Origin: Annona cherimola
Lineage: Eukaryota; Streptophyta; Magnoliopsida; Magnoliales; Annonaceae
Direction: 5' to 3'
NCBI GenBank assembly: GCA_030490835.1
Contig: CM059977.1
Location: 19,821,335-19,885,334, forward strand
DNA: 64,000 nucleotides
Part shown: positions 33,326 through 46,124 of the stretch, piece by piece
How the letters are laid out: each line of letters opens with the position of its first letter
Position numbering within the stretch: the stretch's first letter is position 1
Program-made: the position numbers and the translations under genes
The notes under the pieces: model-generated
The model's input: the letters and a program-made list of their open reading frames with translations, nothing else
Database searches by the model: none
Told to the model about the DNA's origin: nothing

Positions 33326-35255
33326 TACGAGTAACTTACAAACATATCCATATAATTTGATAATAATTACACATGTATCCCTATAAATTCAAAAATTATA
33401 AATAACTCTTGCAAGCGTACCACAACTTTCCTTTTCCGTTACATCCCAGTTACCTACCGTTAGTCAGAGGCCTGGATATTTTTATAATGACCAAAATATC
33501 CCTACTGTTAATCGCATGGTTGAATCATCTGCTTCTTGCTAACTGCACTTGCCACGTCAGCCTTAATGTGATCGGCTTGAGATAGCTGCAGAGGTTTTCT
33601 TTCAGATCCTGCTTTCGGGGAGATGAGATGAACTAGCATTACTTGCTAGATCTACCACTATGGAGTATGGACGACCAAGATGAGGTGGATTTTGGGATTT
33701 TGGCCGCTGTTGTGATTTGGTGGTGGGCCATTGGTGATGACGCAATCGCCACGAATGCGTTGCTGTTGAGATGAGGACCAGATCTATTAGCCGCCGCAAC
33801 CATGGAAGGCTATCGTCGGAATGGCCATGCGCTGCTCAGCTGAATGATGGAGATGGTCAATGTTGTGATTGAAAAACCAAGATTTGCAGGAGAGACAGTG
33901 GATGCAGATAGTGCCTTCTGATGAAGATGAAGCGCGATCAGATCTGGAGATGGGCAGCTACTAGTGGGTGCGACAGCTATCTTCATCAACTCCGCTCGGT
34001 TGGATCGGCTGCACCGCTGGTCAATCTCTCGCTGGTGGGATTTGCAGATACTGCGGCTGCTAGACGAAGGGTGACTGCCGGAACTTTTAGTACTCTAGCC
34101 ACGAATGGAGTTTCATCAATAGATGTGAAGACGGATCCGAGGCAAGTAACCGTCCATTACTTAGATCTGGTTCGCGATTAGGAAGGTGGATGACGGCAGG
34201 GGAGGCAGGTGTCCAGATTATAGGAGGTTGTAGCTTAATTTTAATCCTAATCTATTTCAAATATCACAATTTAATCCATTTGTTTATTAACTCATTTAAA
34301 ACACTTCAAAACCTTAACCTATTTACAAATTTTTTAATAAATGAGTTGACGGGTTATTAACGGTTGTTTAGCACAACTTGAATACTTAAACTCTGGTAAA
34401 TAATAATCTCATAAGAATCTCGTGAGAGTATTTTTGGTGCTAGGGAAGTGAAAATAAGACAGTAATTATAAAATGAAATCAGAGCAGTAATAAAAAATGA
34501 AAATTAAATAATGAGGGATAATAATCAAAGAGTTTACATTTATATATATAACTTTAATGAGTTAAACAAGTTAAATAGGTTGAACGGGTTATACGAGTTA
34601 AACGAGTTACTAAATGAGTTATAAAATATACCATAATTTGTTTATTTAATTAAATGATTGAATAAGTTGGCGAATCATAACTTATTTATTCAAAAATTCC
34701 ACTCCAAACTCATTTATAAACGAGTTAGATGAATAGGTTAATGAGTTCACCATGACAATTAACACCTCCTAGTCCGAATTGCAACTCACTTTCAAAGACA
34801 ACGGCCGGGAAGAAAGACGATAGAGAATTGAGTTTAGTACTTTGGCGGCGCATGTAAATCTAAAGAGATGCAGGAGACGTGTAATTTAATTGAATCATAA
34901 ATACACTTTGTAACCTCTCAGAATGATTTGAATGAGTGCACTGTTTCACCAGCGTTAATCACCGGGCCGTTATCATCGACACAAGGAAGGTAGAGTACCC
35001 ATTTTGGTACTCTGTTGGTGTATAGTTTCGGGGAAAAGAGGCATTGTAAATTGGGTATGGCCTGGATTAAGGTGCAATTTCGTAAATAAAATGATGACTA
35101 ATGATTCATGGACTTGGGATTGACACCAACCATTACAGTGGGTACTTCTGCCATTAGTGTTCAACTATGTAAATTTATTTGCAATTTCTGAATGACATAG
35201 GTATAGATACATTAAATTGTCAAATTAAGTGTATATATTTGCAAATTACCCTTCA
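33326..35255. mobile_element. candidate gene-capturing TIR element
   Basis: Ends about 80 bp long are diverged inverted repeats. The left begins GTAACTTACAAACATATCC; the complement of the right begins GTAATTTGCAAATATATACA, and similarity continues through AATTTGATAATAATTACACA. Between them lies a GC-rich block (about 33590-34210) unlike the surrounding DNA, with only broken frames (longest 33921-34181), and a second element nested at 34220-34772. The layout fits a Mutator-like carrier with a captured gene piece. No target duplication was found, so the class is an inference. Confidence 0.45.
34220..34772. mobile_element. nested hAT-like element
   Basis: Starts TAGGAGGTTGTAGCTTAATT and ends CAATTAACACCTCCTA, inverted ends. 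The candidate 8-bp target duplications GTCCAGAT and GTCCGAAT match 6 of 8 (two bases lie between the left one and the end). The interior has repeated AACGAGTTA/AACGGGTT words, as in the element at 53.66-54.81 kb. Confidence 0.5.
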
Positions 35256-37347
35256 AATTCTAGGATATGCAATTTCCTAGAAACCGTAAATCAGATATTA
35301 TCAGAGATCACTGGTCATCTAATTTATTTTGAAAAGGTCACCTTATTACACCTCGCTTTCCATGGTGGTTGCTAAATTGTGTTTTTAATGCATCCAATTG
35401 AAGGCAGTTGAGCACCCGCACATCAGGCCAAAAAGCCACCAGAGTAACAATTACTCCCGAGTACGTGCTAGTCTGCTAGAAGTACTCGGTCCTGATCATT
35501 TCCAATTGCTAGTCCCTATTAAACATTCCAAATGATGGCCCACTAGTTAGACTGCATAAACTGAATTGTAGCTGGAATTAGATATTCCTAACGGGGAACA
35601 TATTGCCTACTCAAGCAATTTGATGGAGATTTTCAAGGTAATGGAAAGCAACAGGCTCTTATCATGCCAGTTATTAGTTTGCCAAATCCGAAACTAGCTA
35701 GGAAAAGCTATGTCTCAATCTCCATGGACTTGACCCGCTCATTTGGTATATCCACCCATCTGTTTTATTCTAGAAATTAAAAATGAGAAGACCACATGGA
35801 ATGCTTCTGATGTCTTCATTCTTTTTATACTTGAAATAATTTTTAAATTTTCAAATAGATGGGTATATTTCAAATGTTGATTGGGGACAACTACCTAGCT
35901 CCATGTAGATGTACAGAAGGTTATTAAAATAAAATGAATAGAAGTAAAATAAGAACAATTCTGCACGGAAAAAAGTCGACGACAAAAATGTGGATATACT
36001 AAGCATACAATGTCTAAATATTTAAAATACGAAACGACATTTAAAAAAGCGGAGAAGGAATGAAAATTTTCCATCACCTGTTTCAGTCACAAACATAGCC
36101 GAGCTTTTATTTGTTGAGGAGATGAAGAATGAGAAAACTATTTTATCACCTTGTCTGGTATCATCTTTTCTGGCTTCTTTTTATGGAAGTAACGTTTAGT
36201 ATAGCTTAATATTTTTAGTTTCTCTAATTATTATTTATATTTTCAAAATTCATATTTATTTATTTGAAATCTTTATTCACATTATTTTTACTCATTATCT
36301 TGCATTCTTTCACACAAATATCATAATTTTATCTCTTATGTAAATTTCGTCTTTTAGTTCCTTTTTCTTTCATTCTTTTAGTTTATGGGCATATGTACAT
36401 ATGAGTCTGGCTTTTATATAGCCCATCTTATTAAGATGAATTGATAGGACGGGACAATTTAGGTCTCATCTTGATAATTTTATCAAATTTGATTTATCAA
36501 ATAGTTGTACTATCATATATTTGGTTAAGACAATAAAGACCATCTTAATTCATAACATTCATTATTCACAGTTTTAAACATTACTTAACAGTAATTTTAA
36601 AGTCATTAAAAATTATTTATTTATTACAAGAACTCATAAGGTCTTAATTCAACGCTTAAACTATCTAAAATATTCATTTATCTAAAATGATGATTTTATA
36701 ACATTTTAAAACTTTAGTGCAATCATTTTTTTTTAATTTAGATATATTTTTATATTTTTTTACAAAAAAGGTAACCTTTATATAACTGAGATTGATATCA
36801 TTTTAGATGTTAATAAATAAATATTATTAAATAAAATGAACATATTGCATTTAACATGAATTACCAGGATAACCTAAACTAGCTTTGTTTTACCAATTCA
36901 CTTTGACTCGGTGGAGCGTATTGCATAAGCCTAACACATATATATTGATACTCGATCATATTAATGCCAATTGAATTTTTTTATTATATCTATTACAAAT
37001 TGTGTTTTTTAATAGTTAGTTTTTATAAAATTCTGCCTAAACTAACCCCTTCTACCAATGGGAAGGACGGACTGTAGGTTGATACTCGATCATATCGAAG
37101 TCAATTGAATTTTTTTATTATATTCTGGTAATTTTTCTAAAAATTATGCGTGATTGTGAAGCCAGAAAACAGAAGATGTGAGAAACATACCATATCACTG
37201 AAAAAAATAATGCAAGGGCATTTTGGTAAGCTTGTAAGAAACCTTGGGCCTACATAAACCCTTCTCTTCTCGCTATAGGCTGACCCAACACACAAATCAA
37301 AAACAGCCGCGGAGCAAAGCACAAAACTTCGACCCCAGCTACGAAAA
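35256..37347 (+). promoter_or_regulatory. gene-free stretch and upstream region of the BAHD-like gene
   Basis: No gene. A 46-bp direct repeat (TTGATACTCGATCATAT ... CAATTGAATTTTTTTATTAT) occurs at 36945 and 37079. The nearest TATA-like word to the start is ACATAAACC at about 37252-37260, some 90 bp before the ATG, followed by CT-rich sequence. Confidence 0.4.
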
Positions 37348-38766
37348 ATGGCAGTTACCGTGTCGAATCCTCCTCCACCATCAAAACTACACATCGAAGC
37401 TGTGCAGACGGTGACCCCTGGAAAGGTGTCCGACCCAGCGCTGCGTCGCCCCATCTCCATATCCGGACCGGGCAGGGCCGAGCTGTATCAGAAGCACCAC
37501 CACATGGTTTTCTATTACAGGAAAGTTCACGAAGAAGAGTGCGGGTGGAACATTGCTGCGTGGTTCAAGGAGTCGCTCAACGTGGCGCTCACCGAGCAGC
37601 CCGTCTTGGCCGGGAGGATCCGGCACGGGCCCGACGGCGAGACGGCCATTGTATTCAATGACTGCGGTGTGAGGATGGTGCAGGCCCAGATGGAGACGAC
37701 CATGTCGGAGTTCCTGATCTCCGGTGACGGGGAAGATCGGGAAGCTCAGCTGGCGACTTGGAGGGACATCAACGCAGAGAACCCGCAGAACTCCGCCTTG
37801 TTCTACATTCAGGTGCGAGTGTTCGTTCATTTCTCGATGAGGTGTAGGCTTTTGGGGGTCCTCGAAATTCATAACATTTAATTTTTTTAGCTATTAATAA
37901 TTATTTAACTACTTTGTATTTATACATTTATTCCCGATATAATCTTAATTCTGCTCTATATACTGTCTTTGCCATCATTTATATTATTATAGAAATTTTA
38001 TCATTTGTTAGTAGTGTTATGTATGACCTCTTATGTAAATATATAAAATTAACATAATAAAATAGTTTATATTAGATATTAATTTTAAATACTTAAGTTG
38101 TCTAAAATACCATCACTATTTGGATAAAAAAATTAAGAAGTATTGTTATATCTTAATATATAGGTAAATAAATTTAATCATTTTTCATAATTTACACGCA
38201 AACATATATTTTGAAGCAAATATCACTTATATATTTGGGTGAAATTCAATCTCTTAGCTAAAGAAATATGTTGGGGTATTTGAAATATATTAAAACTTTA
38301 TAAACTAAAACTTTTTACTTACGTTAACTATTCTATTTTTTAATCAGTTCATCACATCTATATAATTATTCATCATTCTTATCATATTACAAAATTTCCT
38401 ACTAATTCAAAAATTTTACACAAAAATTTTTCGTCAAAAGTTTTATCACTTCATAGACTCACCCTAAATGTAAAAAATTAGATGGATATTATTAACATTA
38501 TCATTTGTACGTATTCTTTTCTATGCTAATCAGATGTACTTGTGGATGAATTTTGGATGTAGAATTAGATGTCTGGCTTTTAAATTTACCGGGTTCGCCT
38601 CGTGCCCGCACATCATGTAGTAGTATAGAAAAAGTTGTTATGGGTGCCCACCTACTCTTAATGTTTTCCTTGCTCACGAGGCCGAATTTTTTTTCACGTG
38701 TTTAACAGCACTAGTATTGGCTCATTGCCGTTCAAAATAAGGAAGCTCGGCGTCTGAAACATCTCT

Positions 38767-38823
<57 letters not shown>

Positions 38824-41062
38824 TTTTGAGTACTGATCTTCTACTACCGGTCGGAAATCCGGTGATTTCCGACCGGTCAAAAAATATTTTTTTTTGTTTT
38901 TTTTTTTTGAAAAATAATTTTATAAACATGTTAATCTAGTTATATTTAATCTATAAACCAAGTTTTATCATTTTTAGATATGTATATATATTTATTTAGG
39001 ATTTTTAAATACAGGGGTATTTAAGTCATTTTAAGAATATTTAAAATGACTTAAATACCCCTGTATTTAAAAATTCAAAATAAATATATATACATATCCA
39101 AAAATGGTAAAATTTGATTTATAGATTAAATATAACTAGATTAACATGTTTATAAAATTATTTTTCAAAAAAAATTTTAAAAAAAAATATTTTTTGACCG
39201 GTCGGAAAGCACCGGATTTCCGACCCATTTTTTTTTATTTGCTTCTTGTTAGGGCAAAATTGAAATTTCGATTCCGGCTATAATTCGTACCACATACGTC
39301 GTGATTCATGCCCCCCCTGCCGCCACGGTGCAAATTAAAGACGGATTTACAAAAGTAGGACTGACGTCGGATTGAGGTGAAACTGAACCTGAATTGTACA
39401 ATATATAATTTCTAGAGAGCTAGTCACGGAAGTGGTTGATCTTATTGCGTAGCTTTTTTCTCATCTCTAAGATCACAGATACAAGACCCAGCAAGACAGA
39501 TTGGGTTGCTTTTATATTTCAAATCTTCCTTTCCGTTTATTGTTACGCGATTAACTTTCTTGTATATCATTTCGCAAAAGTGATTTTCTTATGCTACAAC
39601 GCATGCACGCACACTCAACTTACAAAGAATGTTAATTTACATTGACTACAACAAGTGATCAGTACTTTCAATTTTTTTTTAAAAAAAGTAATCAGTAGTG
39701 TTGTCATGAATGCTTACCACAGTATGTAAATATTAACTATACTCAGTAATTTAGCTTTAATTAAGTAAAATTTCAGTAAGTAAGTAACAAGCATAAATTT
39801 TGGGACTGTTACTGCCTACCTACACATTGCATGTATATAGAAAGTGCAGCAATAATTAGGATTTTCTAAATATATCTACTATATTTGCCTCTAATTCTAA
39901 AAATATTCATTTCAAAAAACCTCAAATATATCTACTATATTTGCATCTAATAAAAAAATGTCCATTCCATTACAAATATTAATAAACACTATTAACTTAT
40001 ATTTGAAATCACTAATACACTTATCAAATTTAGGTTTTGATGAAAAGATTTGAATGTTGTAATTCACTATTACCCTAATTGCATAAGAGCTTTAAATATG
40101 TAGATTCTTAATTTCATTCTCCTTCCATTTTATTTTATTGTTTTATAGTAGTGGTATTTTGAACATTTACAAAAAATAATCAGTATTTAAATAGATTATT
40201 ATTAACTTACCTAATGAACTTTAGTGGATTTGGCTTCTTTTGGAATTAAATACAAATGTAATTGGTATATTTAGAACTTTTAAAAATATGTTGGCTATAT
40301 TTCACACCAAAACTTACCAAACATAAATATTAAAAAAGATCGCATTGAAGGAAGGGAAAATTGGAATAAAGTTTTAACTTAATTGTATTATTTTGACGCA
40401 TGTCTCAGGTGACCAATTTCGAGGGCGATGACTATTCAGTTGGGATCACGGCTAGCGTCGTCGTTGCCGATCCTCTGCTGGTGGCCAACTTCATCAGGAG
40501 GTGGGCATTCATCCACAACAGTATGCTAACTCAAACAAAAGCCCCCAAGAGCCCCTTGTTCGCGCTCCCTACCTGCATTAAAACACATGGCACTGCCAGG
40601 AGGAACGTCTACTCTCCAATCATCGTCACCACCCCATGCAACCAAACCGCCTATAAAACCACAGCATTCAAGCTCCCCAAGGTAGACCCAAGAATACTTG
40701 TGGACGACGATGATGCCCGCGAGGCCATCGCCCTTGCCTGCTTGGAATCAGATCATGATAGTAAGACATTCTCCAAGCTGTCGTTGGTGTTTCACAATCG
40801 CTCCGGCGATTTGAAAGCCACTACTACTACTACCGTAGGCACCGAAGAAGGGCGATCTGGGAAGCGTTTTGATCGGGAGATGGGGCCCTTGGGTTGGGAT
40901 GATATGGGGTTGAAGGATGTGTCCTTCTACAAGAGCAACATCCCCGTGCATGTCTCTTACTACGTGGAATCTTGCCCTGATGAAGGGCTGGTGCTGATTA
41001 TGCCGCCTGTTGAGGGTGCTGGTTTGGGAGTGTCAGTATGTGTAACGGTTCCTAAGGTCTGA
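37348..41062 (+). CDS. short BAHD-like acyltransferase without catalytic His
   Basis: Exons 37348-37812 and 40409-41062 join in phase 0 and give 372 residues; working BAHD enzymes are usually 420-480. Exon 1 resembles the BAHD N-terminal half (RKVHEEECGWNIAAWFKESL, LTEQPVLAGRI). The HXXXDG catalytic motif that should open exon 2 (VTNFEGDDYSVGI...) reads VVVADP (172-177): His is Val, while Asp176 remains. The C-terminal DFGWG motif is also altered; the best candidate is PLGWDD (315-320). The single intron sits at a common BAHD position. Both exons are open and spliceable, so the protein may have a non-catalytic role, or the gene may be an early relic. The family call rests on overall pattern and conserved spacing. 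The 2.6-kb intron holds at least three repeats. Confidence 0.72.
37895..38466. repeat. family D and family C repeats in the BAHD intron
   Basis: Family D words at about 37900-38245 (AACATAATAAAATAGTTTAT, TTAAGTTGTCTAAAATACCA) followed by a family C copy at about 38270-38466 (AAAACTTTTTACTTACG ... CAAAAGTTTTATCACTTC). Confidence 0.5.
38769..38820. repeat. (AT)n microsatellite
   Basis: About 26 uninterrupted AT units inside the BAHD intron, followed by a T-run and then the second family A MITE. Confidence 0.95.
38831..39226. mobile_element. hairpin MITE, family A copy 2
   Basis: Second copy of the element at 5135, highly similar by eye. The left end TACTGATCTTCTACTACCGG is complete, with the double GACCGGTC block; the right end stops after ATTTCCGACC. 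The central palindrome AATACAGGGGTATTTAAGTC is identical in both copies. It lies in the intron of the BAHD-like gene. Confidence 0.85.
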
Positions 41063-41115
41063 AGAGATGCGTCGCTTTTTGGGTTTTATGCGTGTGCCTG
41101 GATATTCTTCTCATG

Positions 41116-41121
41116 AATAAA
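41116..41121 (+). terminator. AATAAA polyadenylation signal, BAHD-like gene
   Basis: AATAAA 54 bases after the stop codon, which supports this as a real transcript end. Confidence 0.5.
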
Positions 41122-41924
41122 GGGATCTAATTAAAGAGACCGTCTGCTAATGTATCCGATCGACCTGACTTGTTTGTTTGATATGAAAGTTTAATTAATC
41201 ATCTGACATGAATAGTCTTATTATTATAATTTTTTTTTTGTAGTTGAATGCCAAGTCATTGGCCTTTGAGTTAGAGACCTTGATATCAAAATTCCCTTCC
41301 TTAATTCCTCTCAGTAAATAGGCTTTCACTTCCTGTAGCTAGCTAAAATCTTTTCTTGGCTTGGTAATGTAATCTGTAAGATGAATACTAGTAACTTGCT
41401 AGGCCGACTATATTTCCTTCCTGCGACTTGTTCGATTATATGTTTAATGCGTTATGGTTGTTTTAATCATAATTCAACAATCTTTTGTTCAATATTAAAT
41501 TTAATATTTCAAAAGGATCTAAATCACTAAATATACTTACATGTTAGATTATACTTAAAAAAATTAATTTGATTGGAGGCTTAGGTGCTGTACGAACTAA
41601 AATTATGACGCCCTAAAATTATTCTATAACTATAAATAATCGTTTGCTAATATTTTATCAAGCATTCTAGCCAAACAAAAAAAGTTAAATATCTTATACG
41701 GATTGAATTTCCGCTAATCTTCGTATAATATAAAAATAAAAAATTGACTGTCATGAATCATAACCCCTGTGTAATTGAACAAGGATTTGAATCGGGTGGC
41801 ACCTCTGTACTCCCTCCATATCACCAGCCGCCTGGCTCCACCTCTGCCATGTATTTGATAGGCGTTCCATTTCCTTGGGACAATATACATACGGTCCCGA
41901 TCCGCTTCCCGTATAAAGCCCAAT
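41122..41924. other. gene-free stretch
   Basis: AT-rich downstream region of the BAHD-like gene; open frames at 41744-41986 and on the opposite strand are short and unrecognised. Confidence 0.4.
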
Positions 41925-42165
41925 TTCAAGAACATCCCTTGGTATTTTACTATTTTTGGATATTTTTAAATATTTTTTATTTTTAAATACAGTGGTATTT
42001 TCGTAATTTTTTAAGTTAGAAAATTACAAAAATATGACCGTGTTTAAAAATAAAAATACTTAAAAACATCTAAAAATAGTAAAATTTTATTTATAAATTA
42101 AATACACATTGATCTACATATTTATAAAATAAATCAAAAAAATAAAAAAGAGTCCCACGGCCGAA
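41925..42165. mobile_element. core-sharing hairpin repeat
   Basis: Contains AAATACAGTGGTATTTTCGT, then ACATCTAAAAATAGTAAAAT and ATTAAATACACATTGATC, the same ordered core as MITE families A, B, F and G. Ends are not well matched, so borders are approximate. Confidence 0.5.
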
Positions 42166-42584
42166 CGTACTGGGGATCTCATGCGGCCACGGCTTAGTAT
42201 ATTGACCCCAAATTTTATAAAAATCGAGTTGTTCTGTGAGATTAAAATGTTCTTTGGATGGATTAAGTATATAGTTCATGAGTCTTGAATATTTTTAAAA
42301 TTAAAATGCATTTTTGTTGGTTTGATTAGTTAACCTAATGAGTCAAGTCCTGTATATAGCTTAGATTGTGAGATTTGTTTTTCTTGGCCTATAAAGACTA
42401 TGACGGGATTAAGTATACTATAAGCACAGCATGCGAGATAACATGCATTTCTATCTCAAGCATGTATTCCTGTGAATGCTAAAATATATTTTATGAGCGA
42501 CTTTTGCTCTCAAAGCTAAAAACATTTCGTTAGCTCATTTATGCTATAAGCGAAGTTAAATTTTGGGTACTAAAATTGAAAATA

Positions 42585-42836
42585 ACAGTTATTTAGGAAA
42601 TGATAAAACTTTTTCATGAAAATTTTTTAAAAGGAAGAAAATATTGTAAGAGCAATGATAAATAAAGAGAATAAAGTTAAAATAGGTAGGTTAATTATAT
42701 ATTTAGTTGTCTAAAAATAATTAAAAAATAGAATAGTTATATGAAAAATTGTAAAAAATTAAAAAATATGACAGTTATAAAGAATGAAAAGTTTTAAATT
42801 AAAAAATTTTAAGTATAAACAAACACATCTAAAGGA
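42585..42836 (+). repeat. family C foldback repeat
   Basis: GGAAATGATAAAACTTTTTC at the left, AAAGTTAAAATAGGTAGG inside and AAACAAACACATCTAAA at the right. Confidence 0.55.
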
Positions 42837-43042
42837 TAAAATAAAAACTAAATTTAAATCCTTACAAAAATACATCCTTATTACAAAAAATTTTAAATAA
42901 CCAAAGGTTTTCACTTGCTTTAATAGTTGAAAGAAAAAAGGAGATATGTGCGGCAAATGTGCAATAAAAAAGTTAGTTTGCAATATTCTTTTAGATATTA
43001 TGGCAAGAAGCGTGAATAACTCCTAATCAAATTCAACAGGTG

Positions 43043-43893
43043 AAGGGGTGAAAATCGGACAGGCAAGGGTGTGCTCAACTCTGATCTTACATTTAAAAGT
43101 CCTATTTGACTCTACTTTTTATACTGGGTTAAGACAAGGTCGGTCCGACCCTTATCTTTCTGAGATATCGAGATAAACCTTGGGTTAGTTTCAGATTGGT
43201 ATCGAGATAATGGGTCGGGTTAAAAAAGAGGCCAAAGTTTAAAAATTTATATACATATCAATATAAACTCGTATTTATCATAGATTTAAAGGTTAAATAA
43301 TTCAATATTTTACTATTTAGTGAGTAAAATAAGATTCTCATAATAAAGTATTAGTAAAAAATTTTAAATAATTTTGTTTATAACTTAACCTCGATAAATA
43401 TGTGTATCAACCTTAAAAGTACATTGATGCCATTTTTGAATTACAATTAAAATTGTTAAATTGAAAAATAATAATAATGTTCTTGTAAAACATAAACAAC
43501 ATAGATCATATATTTTATTTCATTGATAAATATATGAATGAGACATCTTGAACCATATATATGCAATTAAGAAATAAAAATTTATCTATATAAATAAGTT
43601 ATAAAGTTAAAACATACATCAAAATAAATAATATTTACATTAATAAATCATAAAGTTAAATATATTTATCCAACAAAATAATATTCACATAAGTAAGTCA
43701 TATAATTTATATAAATAATTTATACTTTATGGGTCAGGGCGGGACATTGTCGTCCTGTCCTACCCCTTAAATTAAATCACGGATCTAAAATCCTAACCTG
43801 CTCCACCGGATAAAAAACTCTTGCCCTGATCTTCTGTAAAATCGAAGTAGGACAGGTCACGGGTCAACTTGGCCCTACTTTCACCCCTAAATA
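43043..43893. mobile_element. hAT-like non-autonomous element
   Basis: Begins GGGGTGAAAATCGGACAGG and ends GGCCCTACTTTCACCCC, inverted ends with GGTCGGTCC/GGGTCAACTTGGCCC words inside. About 850 bp with no open frame. It resembles the AGGGGTG-ended elements at 53 and 54 kb, but no target duplication was found. Confidence 0.5.
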
Positions 43894-44357
43894 GATCCGA
43901 TTGAGCTTTCTAATGATGATTGATATTGAATGTATGGCGGACCCACAACTTGAGTTGCTAACAAATAATTTTAAAAAGAATTTTTTGTCAAAACACTATT
44001 ATATTCAAGTGCTTTGACATATGCTTATGCATAAGTGAAATTAATGTTTCGCTTATGAGCTCTGACATCTCCATTTAAATAAAAAAATTCAAAATTATGT
44101 AGCCGGGGCACATTTTTTTTTGGCATATTGTTGTATTTAATTTTGTGATTTTTATAGTTGCATCCAATTACCTTTGCAAGTGAAATTTTGGACAGAGAAG
44201 GAGAATAGACCAGTTAGAGAATTAAGATGAACAAATTAAATAAGTTTTGAAAGTAGATTTCTGGTTGGAGAAGCTGAACGTATGCATTAAGGGTATTTTA
44301 GAAATTCGATAAAATTTTCGAACGGAAAAGACGAACAATAACAAATTCGACAAATTG

Positions 44358-45490
44358 GCAAATTTTATTAAAGTATGCAGACATAATTACAGTATTAGTC
44401 AAACTATGTATCATATTTGCAAAATCACTTATTAGGTGTAGTTATTTGATGGGGATGATTCCAAACAACGTTTGCATTGAATGGCCAATGCGAATTTTTT
44501 TCCCAAAATTATTATTATTATTTTTTTTTTGCATCTACACATGTAACATGTAAATTAATATGTATACGCTTATATGCTAAAGATCCTTTTTTACTGGACA
44601 TTTAGATGTTATAAATATCTAATATAATTTTAGTTAGCGCGAATATCAGACCAATCAAAAAATATTTTTTTATTTTTAAAACTTTTTAATAAAATCATTA
44701 GTCTTGATATATATATATATAATTTGTCATTTTTGAAAATGTATATATATTTATCTTTATTTTTTAGAGACAACGGTATTTAAGTTATTTTAAATTGTTG
44801 ATACATAACTAAAGTACTTATGTTTAAAAATACAAAGTAAATATTTACACATTTTAAATTGATAAAACTTGTTTTTAAATTAAATATACTCATATTAAAA
44901 ATTTTATAAAAATTTTGAAAATATAAAAAATTATGTTTTTTAAGACCATTCTGAAATGAGGCCATTTCATATTGGTCTAAAATGAGCATTTTCTTTTCCT
45001 ATATTTTCATTTTATTATCTATAAGGTATGTTTGTTATTTTAAAAAAGGACTTAGGGTCTTGTAAGTATGCCTTCAATTTCAAGCAAATCTTGTAGGTAT
45101 AAATAGAAATTTTTCCAAAAGTTATAACAAGCTTGCAATTTTACCCAAATCTTATAGATATATAGATGCAAAAAACTATTTTATTAAAGTATGAAGGCAT
45201 AATAGTAATTTTTACAAACTAATAAACATAATTGCAATATTTGGTCAAAGTATGTATCATATTTGTAAATTCACTTACTAGGTGTAGTTATTTGATGGGG
45301 ATGATTCCAAACTATGTTGGTATTGAATGATTAGTGCAAATGTTTTTTTTTAAATTAAAGTTTTTTTTTTAACCTATAGACGTACAATACAAAATAATAT
45401 GCACATACTTACAGAAGATCTTTTTTATTGGAAATTTACAGGTTATAAAATATTTAACATAATTTTAGGGTGACTATTAGACTGTTGAAA
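44358..45490 (+). repeat. diverged direct duplication split by a repeat
   Basis: About 290 bp at 44358-44645 recur at about 45176-45490 in the same orientation (CTATGTATCATATTTGC / GTATGTATCATATTTGT, GGTGTAGTTATTTGATGGGG, ATGATTCCAAAC, AACATAATTTTAG). Between them, at 44646-44985, is a hairpin repeat with ends AGACCAAT/ATTGGTCT, whose terminal pattern parallels family A and whose interior holds the shared core (TTTAAATTGATAAAACTTG, AAATTAAATATACTCATA). Confidence 0.6.
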
Positions 45491-45815
45491 TTTTAAAATG
45501 CTATATACAAATTTTCGAGAATTTTGGTTTGTGTCATCACAACTAAAAATACTTGGACGAACCATGAATGTGATAAAGGGTTAGACACTTTGATATTAAA
45601 AAATCATAAGTAAAAGGCCCTTTAGATATTAAAAAATCATAAGTAAAAATTAAAAGAAAACCATTCGTATAGGCATTTCTTGCAGAAGTTTAATTTGCAG
45701 AAATCATTTGTGGGAGCATAAGTGTTCGTCTTAGCTTCTGGTGTCGGTAGGAGTGTTGTCTCCATTGTAATGTAATCTAATGTAATAAAAAATATTTAAA
45801 CTTAACATCTTAACG

Positions 45816-45945
45816 TAGTGATTGGTCTCAACTATACTTTTATTAATTGGTGTTATTAAAAACACAAAAACATCTAAACCTAGTGATTGGTCTCAATTAT
45901 ACTTTTACTAATTGGTGCTATTAAAAACACAAAAACATATAAACC
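45816..45945 (+). repeat. 65-bp tandem duplication
   Basis: Two copies, each starting TAGTGATTGGTCTCAA (45816 and 45881) and continuing AAAAACACAAAAACAT, with a few substitutions. Confidence 0.85.
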
Positions 45946-46124
45946 GGGTTACACCGAACCAGTCATGGAGAATATATATTGCTTGGAAGGTGGGGCAGGT
46001 AGTTAAACTTTAGCTAACAAGTCGGTTTGGCATCAATACCATCCTCTTTGTATGGTTAGCTTTGCATAAGTGGCTGCCTCACTCCCTCCTCCGTCCTCAA
46101 CCCAAAAATCTCCTCTCAATCATC

